Assembly (NCBI GenBank): GCA_946479825.1
Contig: CAMLHU010000036.1
Span: 1-12,167, forward strand
DNA: 12,167 nt
Reading direction: 5' to 3'
From: an uncultured Gemmatimonadota bacterium
GTDB taxonomy: Bacteria > Gemmatimonadota > Gemmatimonadetes > Gemmatimonadales > GWC2-71-9
Made by a program: the position numbers and the translations under genes
Notes under the pieces: generated by a model
Seen by the model: only the letters and a program-made list of their open reading frames with translations
The model's database searches: none
Told to the model about the DNA's origin: nothing
Shown here: piece after piece, positions 6,850 through 12,167 of the stretch
Position numbering within the stretch: position 1 is the first letter of the stretch
Layout: the number at the start of each line of letters is the position of its first letter

Positions 6850-7434
6850 TTACTCCCCCCACCGCTTCCCGAGCTTCACCTCGACACCGACGTGGTCGAG
6901 GATCCGCTGGACCACGAAGTCCACCAGCTCGCCGACCTGGGTGGGGCGATGGTAGAACCCGGGCGCGGCGGGGAGCACGATACCGCCCGCCTCGGTGATG
7001 GTGGTGAGGTTGCGGAGGTGGATGAGCGAAAGCGGCGTCTCGCGCGGCACGACGATGAGCGGCCGCCGCTCCTTGAGCGTCACGTCGGCGGCGCGTTCGA
7101 TGAGCGAGCGGCTGGTGCCGCCGGCGATGGCCGCCACGGTGCCCATCGAGCAGGGGCAGATGACCATCCCGCGGGTCCGCACCGACCCCGAGGCCGGGAG
7201 CGCGCCGCGATCGGTGTCGGGGAAGTGCGTCACCGAAGTCCAGTCGCCGCCGGTGGCCGCCCGGAGCTCCTCGACGGTCCGGATGCCGCACTCCTCCTGC
7301 AGCAGCCGCTGGCCGTGGCTCGAGACCAGGAGCCACGTGGGCACCCGGTGGCGCGCGAGCACCTCCACGAGACGCACCGCGTACGGCGCGCCCGACGCGC
7401 CCGTGATCGCCACCACCACTGGAAGTTCGCTCAC
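6850..7434 (-). CDS. ubiX: UbiX/Pad1-type flavin prenyltransferase
   Basis: 194 residues. The enzyme attaches a dimethylallyl group to reduced FMN, giving the prenylated FMN cofactor needed by the UbiD decarboxylase. The FMN-binding loop TGASGAPYA is at residues 11-19, S39 is in LLVSSHG, and CSMGTVAAIAGG is at 95-106. The catalytic set falls at K121/R124 (TLKERRPLIVVPRETPLS, with E132) and Y161 (APGFYHRP). It overlaps ubiA by four bases (ubiA stop at 7431, ubiX ATG at 7434), and ubiD lies further upstream in the same operon. In a menaquinone producer this would be named mqnM. Function is very secure; the pathway assignment is inferred from neighbours. Confidence 0.95.
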   Translation of the reverse strand: MSELPVVVAITGASGAPYAVRLVEVLARHRVPTWLLVSSHGQRLLQEECGIRTVEELRAATGGDWTSVTHFPDTDRGALPASGSVRTRGMVICPCSMGTVAAIAGGTSRSLIERAADVTLKERRPLIVVPRETPLSLIHLRNLTTITEAGGIVLPAAPGFYHRPTQVGELVDFVVQRILDHVGVEVKLGKRWGE

Positions 7435-8369
7435 CGGACCACCCGGTCGAGCAGCGCGAAGGCGAACACGGTCACGCTCATCACCCCGTTCATCGTGAAG
7501 AAGGCCGCGTCGAGCCGGGACAGGTCGCCGGGGCGGACGAGCTGGTGCTCATACGCGAGGATGGCGGCCGCCACGAGGACGCCGGCGTAGTACCACACCC
7601 CGAACCCTGCGCCGAAGCCGAACACCACCAGCGCCGGGATGGTGAGGCCGTGCAGCAGCTTGGCGGCCAGGATCGCGCGGCGCTGCCCGAGGCGCACGAC
7701 CAGGCTCCGCAGCCCCTCGTCCCGGTCGAAGCCCTCGTCGGGCAGGGCGTAGAAGACGTCGAACCCGCCGCCCCAGGTGGTCACCGCGACCGTGACCGCG
7801 ACCAGCAGCCACCAGGGTTCGCTCCACCGGCCCGTGATGGCCAGGTAGCCGCCGACCGGCGCGATGGCCATGCCGAGGCCCAGCCAGAGGTGCGCCAGGC
7901 TGGTGAACCGCTTGGTGAAGCTGTACCCCATCACCCACGCGAGCGCGATCGGCGAGAGCGCGAAGCAGAGCGGATTCAGGAGCCACGCCGCCGCCACGAA
8001 GAGCGCCCCGGCCACGACCACCGATCCCCACGCCTGCCGGAGCGTGAGCGCGCCGCGCGGGAGTTCCCGCCCCTTGGTCCGCGGGTTCCGGGCGTCGATC
8101 TCCCGGTCGGCGATCCGGTTGAAGCCCATCGCCACCCAGCGTGCCGCCGAGAACGCGACCACCACGAGCCCGACGGTGCGCCAGGTGAGCGGGTAGGCCT
8201 GCGACGCCGCCAGCACGCCGAGCCCCGCGAACGGGAGCGCGAAGAGCGTGTGCGGCAGCTTGACGAAATTGACGAACCGGACGAACAGCGACTCGCCGTG
8301 GAAGGTCTGGCCTTCTCGGGCGGGCGCGGATCGCAGGTCGAGCGTCGCAGGTCGAGGGTCGTGGGTCAT
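7431..8369 (-). CDS. ubiA: UbiA-family prenyltransferase (probable MqnP)
   Basis: Integral-membrane enzyme that moves a polyprenyl chain onto an aromatic quinone precursor. About 312 residues with eight or nine predicted hydrophobic helices. The first Asp-rich motif is at 84-92 (NRIADREID, followed by NPRT), and the second is around 208-220 (YALPDEGFDRDEGL), so both magnesium-pyrophosphate sites are intact. The NPRTKGRELP stretch resembles the menaquinone-pathway (futalosine) branch. The only in-frame ATG (8369) lies inside the heptamer array at 8329-8405, without a ribosome site. The first dozen or so residues (MTHDPRPATLDLRS) are translated repeat. The conserved part begins near residue 28 (LFVRFVNFVKLPHTLFALPF), so the true start may be non-ATG or the array has supplied it. 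Confidence 0.92.
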   Translation of the reverse strand: MTHDPRPATLDLRSAPAREGQTFHGESLFVRFVNFVKLPHTLFALPFAGLGVLAASQAYPLTWRTVGLVVVAFSAARWVAMGFNRIADREIDARNPRTKGRELPRGALTLRQAWGSVVVAGALFVAAAWLLNPLCFALSPIALAWVMGYSFTKRFTSLAHLWLGLGMAIAPVGGYLAITGRWSEPWWLLVAVTVAVTTWGGGFDVFYALPDEGFDRDEGLRSLVVRLGQRRAILAAKLLHGLTIPALVVFGFGAGFGVWYYAGVLVAAAILAYEHQLVRPGDLSRLDAAFFTMNGVMSVTVFAFALLDRVVR

Positions 8370-8405
8370 GGGTCGTGAGTCGTAGGTCGCGGATCGTGGA
8401 TCCCG
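8329..8405. repeat. Degenerate heptamer tandem array, core TCG
   Basis: Eleven seven-base units in one orientation: GATCGCA, GGTCGAG, CGTCGCA, GGTCGAG, GGTCGTG, GGTCATG, GGTCGTG, AGTCGTA, GGTCGCG, GATCGTG and GATCCCG. The TCG core is nearly constant and positions 1, 2, 6 and 7 change. It fills the gap between ubiD and ubiA and extends about 41 bases into the annotated ubiA reading frame, including its ATG. The core resembles the array at 2424-2521. Confidence 0.9.
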
Positions 8406-8435
8406 GTGCCTGGGCGTGCTGCCGCCGTCCGGCTG

Positions 8436-10202
8436 TTACCGCTCACCGAAATACTCCCCCCACCGCCGGTCCACCAGCTGCACCGTCTCCTCCGGCATCT
8501 CGACCACCGGCGGATACCCCGGCTTCCAGGTGGCGTCCACCCCGATCCGCCCGCCATAGACCGGCTTGGCGCCGACGAACCGCTGCTCCTGGAAGATCAG
8601 GTCCCGCGCCGGGTCGAACCGCGTGAAGATCCCCCAGATGAGGTCGGTGCGGTCGGCCAGGTCCACGTCTGGGCTCACCGCGGCGATCCACCGCACCGGG
8701 CCGAGCCCGTCCCACTTCACCAGCCCCTCCAGCACCTCCCGCGGCTGGTCGGTCACCTGCACCACGAGGAACCCCTCCACCACCCGATGGTTCCGGATCC
8801 GGCGGTCGAACGCGGCCGGGTCGGCCACCGCCGCCGGCGGGTCGGCCGGCTGGGTGACCTCGCCGGTGAGGTCGAGCACCAGCTTGCTCCCCACGTGCAG
8901 CGTGAACGACGTGTAGTCGAGCGTGTCGAGCGGCGCGGTGGGGATGAGGAGCATCCGTTCCACCGGGTCGAACCGGTGCCAGAGCTCGCGCAGCACGCGG
9001 CGGTAGTCGCGCACCGGGACGTCCTCGCGCACCATCACGGTCGCCTTGGTGAGCGCGAGCTGGCCGGTGCCGAGGAGGTTGAACGCGGTCTTGAGCACTT
9101 CGCGCGGGTGCCGCTCCTTGCACGCCACGGTCAGCAGGTTGTGGAACACCGCGTCATCCGACGCGAACAGGTCCACGATGTTCGGGTTCACCACCTTGAT
9201 GAGCGGCCCCACGATGTCGCCGACGGCGAGGCCGATCCACTTGTCCTCCTGCGGCGGCTTGCCGACCACGGCGGCCGGGATGATCGGATGCCGCCGACGG
9301 GTGACCTGCCGCACGTGGAACACCGGAAAGAGCTCGGCCTCGGAGTAGTGCCCGTAGTGGTCGCCGAACGGACCCTCCATCCGGCGTTCGGCCGGGGGGA
9401 CGATCCCCTCGAGCACCAGCTCGGCGTTGGCCGGCACTTCGAGCCCGACCGACCGTCCGCGCACGAGCCGCGTCGGCGCACCCCGCACGTAGCCCGCAAA
9501 GCCGAGCTCGTCGAAGTCCTCGGGGAGCGGAAAGATGGCCGAGAGCATCGTGACCGGGTCGCCCCCAAGGACCACCGCGGCCTCGAGCGGCCGGCCCTGC
9601 CGCTCGGCCTCGTAGTGATGCCCGCGACCGCCCTTCATCGACTGCCAGTGCATCCCGGTGGTCCGGTCGTCGAACACCTGGAGCCGGTAGAGCCCGAAGT
9701 TCCGGCGCCCGTTGAGGGGCGAGACGGTGAGCGTCGGGCCCCAGGTGATGAACGGCCCGCCGTCGCGCGGCCAGCTCCAGAGGTTCGGGAGCCGGGAGAG
9801 CGCGGGCTCCTCGACCACCTCCTGCACTGGCGCCCCTCGCACCGTGCGCGGCCGCATGTGCCGCGCCCGGAGCAGCTGGCCGCGCGCCTGCCAGAACGCC
9901 TTGAGCGACGGCGGGTTGAGGCGCTGGATCAGGCCGAGGAGTTCCTCGCCGATCTGCTGCGGATGGCGGCCCAGCGCCAGCTCGATGCGGCGGTCGGAGC
10001 CGAAGAGGTTCATCGCGAGCGGGAACTCGGCGCCCTTCACCCGCTCGAAGAGGAGCGCCGGGCCACCCTGCCGGATGACCCGCTGGGTGATCTCGGCGAC
10101 CTCGAACTTCGGGTCCACTTCCGCCTGCACGCGCCTGAGCTCCCCGAGCCGCTCGAGCTCGGAGACGAAGGACTGCAGGTCGGGCCAGGGGGCGGTAGCC
10201 AA
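8436..10202 (-). CDS. ubiD: UbiD-family decarboxylase, menaquinone type (probable MqnL)
   Basis: 588 residues, longer than E. coli UbiD (about 500) and like the large forms annotated as menaquinone biosynthesis decarboxylase. It decarboxylates the prenylated aromatic acid using prenyl-FMN made by UbiX. The N-terminal DLQSFVSELERLGELRRV is the usual UbiD opening. The cofactor site reads NFGLYRLQVFDDRTTGMHWQ (N168, R173), and the acidic catalytic block is EGPFGDHYGHYSEAE from E276. The central GKPPQEDKWIG and the C-terminal GVDATWKPGYPP are typical. The start is a TTG at 10202 with no ribosome site; no upstream ATG exists in a good place. The heptamer-flanked insertion begins about 28 bases upstream, so the native leader may have been displaced. 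Confidence 0.94.
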   Translation of the reverse strand: MATAPWPDLQSFVSELERLGELRRVQAEVDPKFEVAEITQRVIRQGGPALLFERVKGAEFPLAMNLFGSDRRIELALGRHPQQIGEELLGLIQRLNPPSLKAFWQARGQLLRARHMRPRTVRGAPVQEVVEEPALSRLPNLWSWPRDGGPFITWGPTLTVSPLNGRRNFGLYRLQVFDDRTTGMHWQSMKGGRGHHYEAERQGRPLEAAVVLGGDPVTMLSAIFPLPEDFDELGFAGYVRGAPTRLVRGRSVGLEVPANAELVLEGIVPPAERRMEGPFGDHYGHYSEAELFPVFHVRQVTRRRHPIIPAAVVGKPPQEDKWIGLAVGDIVGPLIKVVNPNIVDLFASDDAVFHNLLTVACKERHPREVLKTAFNLLGTGQLALTKATVMVREDVPVRDYRRVLRELWHRFDPVERMLLIPTAPLDTLDYTSFTLHVGSKLVLDLTGEVTQPADPPAAVADPAAFDRRIRNHRVVEGFLVVQVTDQPREVLEGLVKWDGLGPVRWIAAVSPDVDLADRTDLIWGIFTRFDPARDLIFQEQRFVGAKPVYGGRIGVDATWKPGYPPVVEMPEETVQLVDRRWGEYFGER

Positions 10203-10229
10203 TGGAGTGTGCGTGTCAGCGTTGGAGAG

Positions 10230-10277
10230 TGGCAGGTGATCGTGGCACGTGGCAGGTGGCAGGTGGCACGGACCAGG
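10230..10277. repeat. Left heptamer array of the four-helix-bundle cassette, core TGGCA
   Basis: Units are TGGCAGG, a six-base TGATCG, TGGCACG, TGGCAGG, TGGCAGG, TGGCACG and GACCAGG. It ends three bases before the stop codon of the four-helix-bundle gene. It is inverted and nearly complementary to the array at 10772-10809 on the other side of that gene. Confidence 0.9.
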
Positions 10278-10280
10278 GGA

Positions 10281-10664
10281 TCAGCGACGGCTCCGGGAGC
10301 GGCTTGCCACGCGGGCCCGCAATGCCCCGCGCATTCGAGAGATCATCATTTGGAGCCGCCGGACCTGATCGAGGTAGCTCCCGAGTGCCTTCGCCTCAAT
10401 GAAACCGAGGGCCTGCGCCCGGAGGCGATGACTTTCCAGCTCCAGCGCCGAGCCCAAGGCGATGTCGACGAATCGAAGGAGTTCCCGCGTCGTCGAGCGA
10501 CCGCACCCTTCCGCGAGATTTGCTCCGATCGACCCCGCACACCTGACCACCTGGCTCCGCAGTCCGAACCTCTCATCGGCCGGAAAGCTCCGCACAACCC
10601 CATACACCTCGACGCTCAACGAGTGGGCGAGCTGCCACGCCCGCAACTTCTTGAAGTCCGACAC
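10281..10664 (-). CDS. Four-helix-bundle protein (23S rRNA IVS / Avd-like)
   Basis: 127 residues of the S23 (23S rRNA intervening-sequence protein) four-helix-bundle family, also the fold of the Avd accessory protein of diversity-generating retroelements. The signature FKKLRAWQLAHSL at 4-16, then DERFGLRSQVVRCAGSIGAN at 30-49, LAEGCGRST at 50-58, and ELLRFVDIALGSALELESH at 61-79 follow the family consensus closely. Family members form barrel-shaped pentamers with a basic surface for nucleic acid. The tail ARVASRSRSRR is strongly basic. The GTG at 10664 is chosen because the family starts just before FKKL and GGGG sits eight bases upstream; the open frame continues to a GTG at 10706. By hand, 27 of 127 codons end in A or T, more than in neighbours. 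Role unknown. Confidence 0.88.
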   Translation of the reverse strand: MSDFKKLRAWQLAHSLSVEVYGVVRSFPADERFGLRSQVVRCAGSIGANLAEGCGRSTTRELLRFVDIALGSALELESHRLRAQALGFIEAKALGSYLDQVRRLQMMISRMRGALRARVASRSRSRR

Positions 10665-10771
10665 CGAAGCACCCCGATCACGGTCCCGGACCGAGTATCG
10701 CGGCACCCCGACCCATCCTGGGCAGCCGTTTCGCCCATCAAGGTACAGAAGAACGCACTATGCTCGCCCCC
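10665..10771 (-). other. Leader of the four-helix-bundle gene
   Basis: About 107 bases lie between the right array and the gene. On the minus strand it starts with a run of G, then GAGCATAGTGCGTTCTTCTG, which could carry a -10-like CATAGT but no matching -35. An in-frame GTG at 10706 would add 14 residues that do not resemble the family. Nothing else is recognised here. Confidence 0.35.
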
Positions 10772-10809
10772 CCACCTGCCACTTGCCACCTGCCACTTGC
10801 CACGTTCCC
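10772..10809. repeat. Right heptamer array of the four-helix-bundle cassette, core TGCCA
   Basis: On the plus strand CCTGCCA, CTTGCCA, CCTGCCA and CTTGCCA follow each other and then decay (CGTTCCC). These are the reverse complement of the GTGGCA(G/A) units in the left array. The array ends one base before the menG stop codon at 10811. Confidence 0.9.
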
Positions 10810-10810
10810 C

Positions 10811-11539
10811 CTACGTCCGGACGCCGACGTGGATCGCGACGATACCGAGGAAGAGCCGGCGGAAGGTCACCTGGGTGAAGCCGGTCGCTTCCATCCGGTC
10901 TCGCAGCTCGGTCGCCCCGGGAAATGACAGGACCGACTCGGGCAGGTAGCTGTAGGCGTTCTCGTGGCGGGAGATGAGCCGCCCGACGAACGGCAGGATG
11001 TGGCGGAAGTACAGGAAATAGAGCGCGCGGAACGGGGGGAACGGCGGCTGCGAGCATTCCAGCACCACCAGGCGGGCGCCCGGCTTGAGCACCCGGGCCG
11101 CTTCGCGGAGGCCCGCGTCGAGATCGCTGAAGTTGCGGACCCCGAACCCCACCGTCGCGCCGTCGAAGACCGCGTCGCCGAAGGGGAGCTCGAGCGCGTC
11201 GGCGGTGAGCGGCCGGAGCCCGGTGGCCTTTGCGCGCCCGAGCCGGAGCATCTCGGGCACGAAGTCCACCGCGACCACCCGCCCCTCGAAGCCCCGCCGA
11301 TGCCCGAGCTCGGCGGCCAGGTCCATCGTGCCGCTGCAGAGGTCGAGGTACTGCCCCTTGGGCGCGTGCTCCCAGTCGAGGAGGTCCACGGCCCGCCGGC
11401 GCCAGCGCCGGTCAGCGTTGAGCGAGAGGAGATGGTTCAGGAAGTCGTAACTGGGGGCGATCGCCGCGAACATCCCGCGGACATAGGACCGCTTTTCGGC
11501 GCCGCCCGTCACGGGTAACTTGAGTTCCGTGGCCGACAT
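10811..11539 (-). CDS. menG: MenG/UbiE-type quinone C-methyltransferase
   Basis: 242 residues. It is the SAM-dependent enzyme that methylates the demethylated, prenylated quinone in the last step of menaquinone (or ubiquinone) synthesis. The N-terminal helix FAAIAPSYDFLNHLLSL and RRWRRRAVDLL are typical. Motif I reads YLDLCSGTMDLAAELG, where the usual GTGD or GTAD has Met72. The family block GFGVRNFSDLDAGLREAARV at about 131-150 and LKPGARLVVLECSQP are intact. The ATG at 11539 is preferred to the GTG at 11569 because the extra ten residues are not conserved and GTAGGT lies upstream. It heads the minus-strand quinone cluster and faces away from the sigma factor, 53 bp from that gene's start. 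The four-helix-bundle cassette follows its stop directly. Confidence 0.94.
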   Translation of the reverse strand: MSATELKLPVTGGAEKRSYVRGMFAAIAPSYDFLNHLLSLNADRRWRRRAVDLLDWEHAPKGQYLDLCSGTMDLAAELGHRRGFEGRVVAVDFVPEMLRLGRAKATGLRPLTADALELPFGDAVFDGATVGFGVRNFSDLDAGLREAARVLKPGARLVVLECSQPPFPPFRALYFLYFRHILPFVGRLISRHENAYSYLPESVLSFPGATELRDRMEATGFTQVTFRRLFLGIVAIHVGVRT

Positions 11540-11568
11540 AGCCGCCAAACCTACCCCGCCCGAAAACA

Positions 11569-11582
11569 CCGGCGCAAGCCGG
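11569..11582 (+). promoter_or_regulatory. Small GNRA-tetraloop hairpin in the sigma-factor leader
   Basis: CCGGC, loop GCAA, GCCGG is a perfect five-base-pair stem capped by a GNRA-type tetraloop. It ends ten bases before the sigma-factor GTG, where a ribosome would bind; no Shine-Dalgarno sequence is visible. It could modulate translation or be chance in GC-rich DNA. The menG-sigma gap is only about 53 bp, so both promoters must overlap here or lie in the coding regions; I cannot identify either. Confidence 0.4.
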
Positions 11583-11592
11583 ACCGCCCTGC

Positions 11593-12167
11593 GTGGCTGA
11601 CCGCCCCGCGCTGGCGCCGACCGCCTCCGACCAGGAGGTGGTGCTCGCCGCCCGCCGGGGCAGCGAAGCGGCGTACCGTGAACTCCTCCGTCGGTATGAG
11701 CGACCGGTCTTCTCGCTCATCTACCGGATGGTCCGCGACCGCGAACTGGCCGAGGACCTGACGCAGGAGACGTTCATCAAGGCGCTCAACGCGCTCGATT
11801 CCTACCGCCCGGAATACAAGTTCTCGAGCTGGATCTTCAAGATCGCGAACAACGCGGCGATCGACCACCTCCGCAAGCGCGAACTCGACACGCTGTCGCT
11901 CGATGGAGCCCCCGGGGCCGAGACCCAGGAGGCGATCGAGGCCACCTCCCTCCAGGTGGGCTCCACGGGCGAAAGCCCGCTCGAGGAGCTCGAGGCCCGG
12001 GAGCTCGGCTCGGCCATCGAGCGGGCCATCGGCCGGCTCCGGCCCGAGTACCGGTCGTGCATCCTGCTCCGTCACGTCGAGGGGCGGGCGTACGAGGAGA
12101 TCGCCGAGATGCTGGACCTGCCCCTCGGTACGGTGAAGACGTATATCCACCGTGCCCGCAACGAGTT
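11593..12167 (+). CDS. ECF (RpoE-like) RNA polymerase sigma factor, 3' end cut
   Basis: 191 residues are present before the window ends, probably within about ten residues of the natural stop. Region 2 reads AYRELLRRYERPVFSLIYRM, then DRELAEDLTQETFIKALNAL, YKFSSWIFKIANNAAIDHLR and KRELDTLSLD. A linker of about 40 residues rich in Glu, Gly and Ser follows. Region 4 (IGRLRPEYRSCILLRHVEGR, YEEIAEMLDLPLGTVKTYIH) holds the helix-turn-helix that reads the -35 element. The GTG at 11593 is chosen as the first start ahead of the conserved DQEVVLAARRGSEAAYREL; there is no clear ribosome site. An anti-sigma factor would usually be encoded next, beyond the window. Its regulon cannot be told from this sequence. 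Confidence 0.95.
   Translation, partial: MADRPALAPTASDQEVVLAARRGSEAAYRELLRRYERPVFSLIYRMVRDRELAEDLTQETFIKALNALDSYRPEYKFSSWIFKIANNAAIDHLRKRELDTLSLDGAPGAETQEAIEATSLQVGSTGESPLEELEARELGSAIERAIGRLRPEYRSCILLRHVEGRAYEEIAEMLDLPLGTVKTYIHRARNE

Larger units (their letters stand above)
10241..10804. mobile_element. Candidate cassette: four-helix-bundle gene between inverted heptamer arrays
   Basis: The left end 10241-10271 (CGTGGCACGTGGCAGG onward) and the reverse complement of the right end 10774-10804 (CGTGGCAAGTGGCAGG onward) match at about 27 of 30 positions, so they form inverted terminal repeats around one small gene. The unit is about 564 bp and splits two genes of a quinone operon (menG and ubiD). 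There is no transposase, no obvious target-site duplication, and no 23S rRNA around it. The boundaries and any mobility are inference; the inverted repeat itself is directly visible. Confidence 0.5.

Noticed and set aside
1..10809. CRISPR array or satellite-type repeats
   Set aside because: The units are seven bases with no spacers of regular length, no conserved 25-35 base direct repeat and no cas genes.
10230..10809. Diversity-generating retroelement
   Set aside because: The four-helix-bundle gene is Avd-like in fold, but no reverse transcriptase and no template/variable repeat pair with adenine-specific changes is visible in this window; a trans-acting RT elsewhere cannot be excluded.
10230..10809. 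True 23S rRNA intervening sequence
   Set aside because: No rRNA sequence flanks the gene; both sides are protein-coding quinone genes.
10203..10820. Target-site duplication around the cassette
   Set aside because: I compared the bases just outside the two arrays and found no repeated flank beyond the heptamers themselves.
8406..10949. Plus-strand open frame of 847 codons
   Set aside because: It is antisense to ubiD and the four-helix-bundle gene, both with clear family motifs; the predicted protein is low-complexity His/Arg/Glu-rich.

Overview
This is a GC-rich (about 70%), gene-dense bacterial chromosome segment. The gene content and the intergenic seven-base repeat arrays suggest Gemmatimonadota or a related soil phylum. 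That is my recognition of style, not a search result. The evidence is a menaquinone-type gene cluster with UbiX, UbiA, UbiD and MenG-like proteins, GTG/TTG starts, GTGA overlaps between genes, and strongly G/C-ending codons.

Left part, plus strand (1-5040): a seven-base repeat array at the window edge; an M48 membrane metalloprotease overlapping purD by four bases; a roughly 190-bp repeat region; mutM/fpg overlapping a shortened UvrC-like GIY-YIG nuclease by four bases (a two-gene DNA-repair unit); then a small secreted protein. An 11-bp perfect stem-loop terminator separates these genes from the convergent minus-strand genes.

Middle and right, minus strand (5102-11539, transcribed right to left): menG/ubiE methyltransferase, an inserted four-helix-bundle (23S rRNA intervening-sequence-type) gene, ubiD, ubiA, ubiX, a YfcE-type phosphodiesterase, and a secreted self-cleaving P1-family aminopeptidase. 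MenG, UbiD, UbiA and UbiX together supply prenylation, decarboxylation (with its prenyl-flavin cofactor) and methylation. These are the last steps of menaquinone synthesis by the futalosine route, or the equivalent steps for ubiquinone. A divergent ECF sigma factor starts about 50 bp from menG and runs off the right edge.

The most unusual structure lies between menG and ubiD. A four-helix-bundle gene with lower G/C at third codon positions than I saw in its neighbours is enclosed by inverted, nearly matching arrays of the heptamer GTGGCA(G/C/A), with about 27 of 30 positions matching. It looks like a compact mobile or self-maintaining cassette of about 0.56 kb dropped into an operon. Three other heptamer arrays in the window have different cores but the same seven-base period, and one of them appears to supply the start codon of ubiA.
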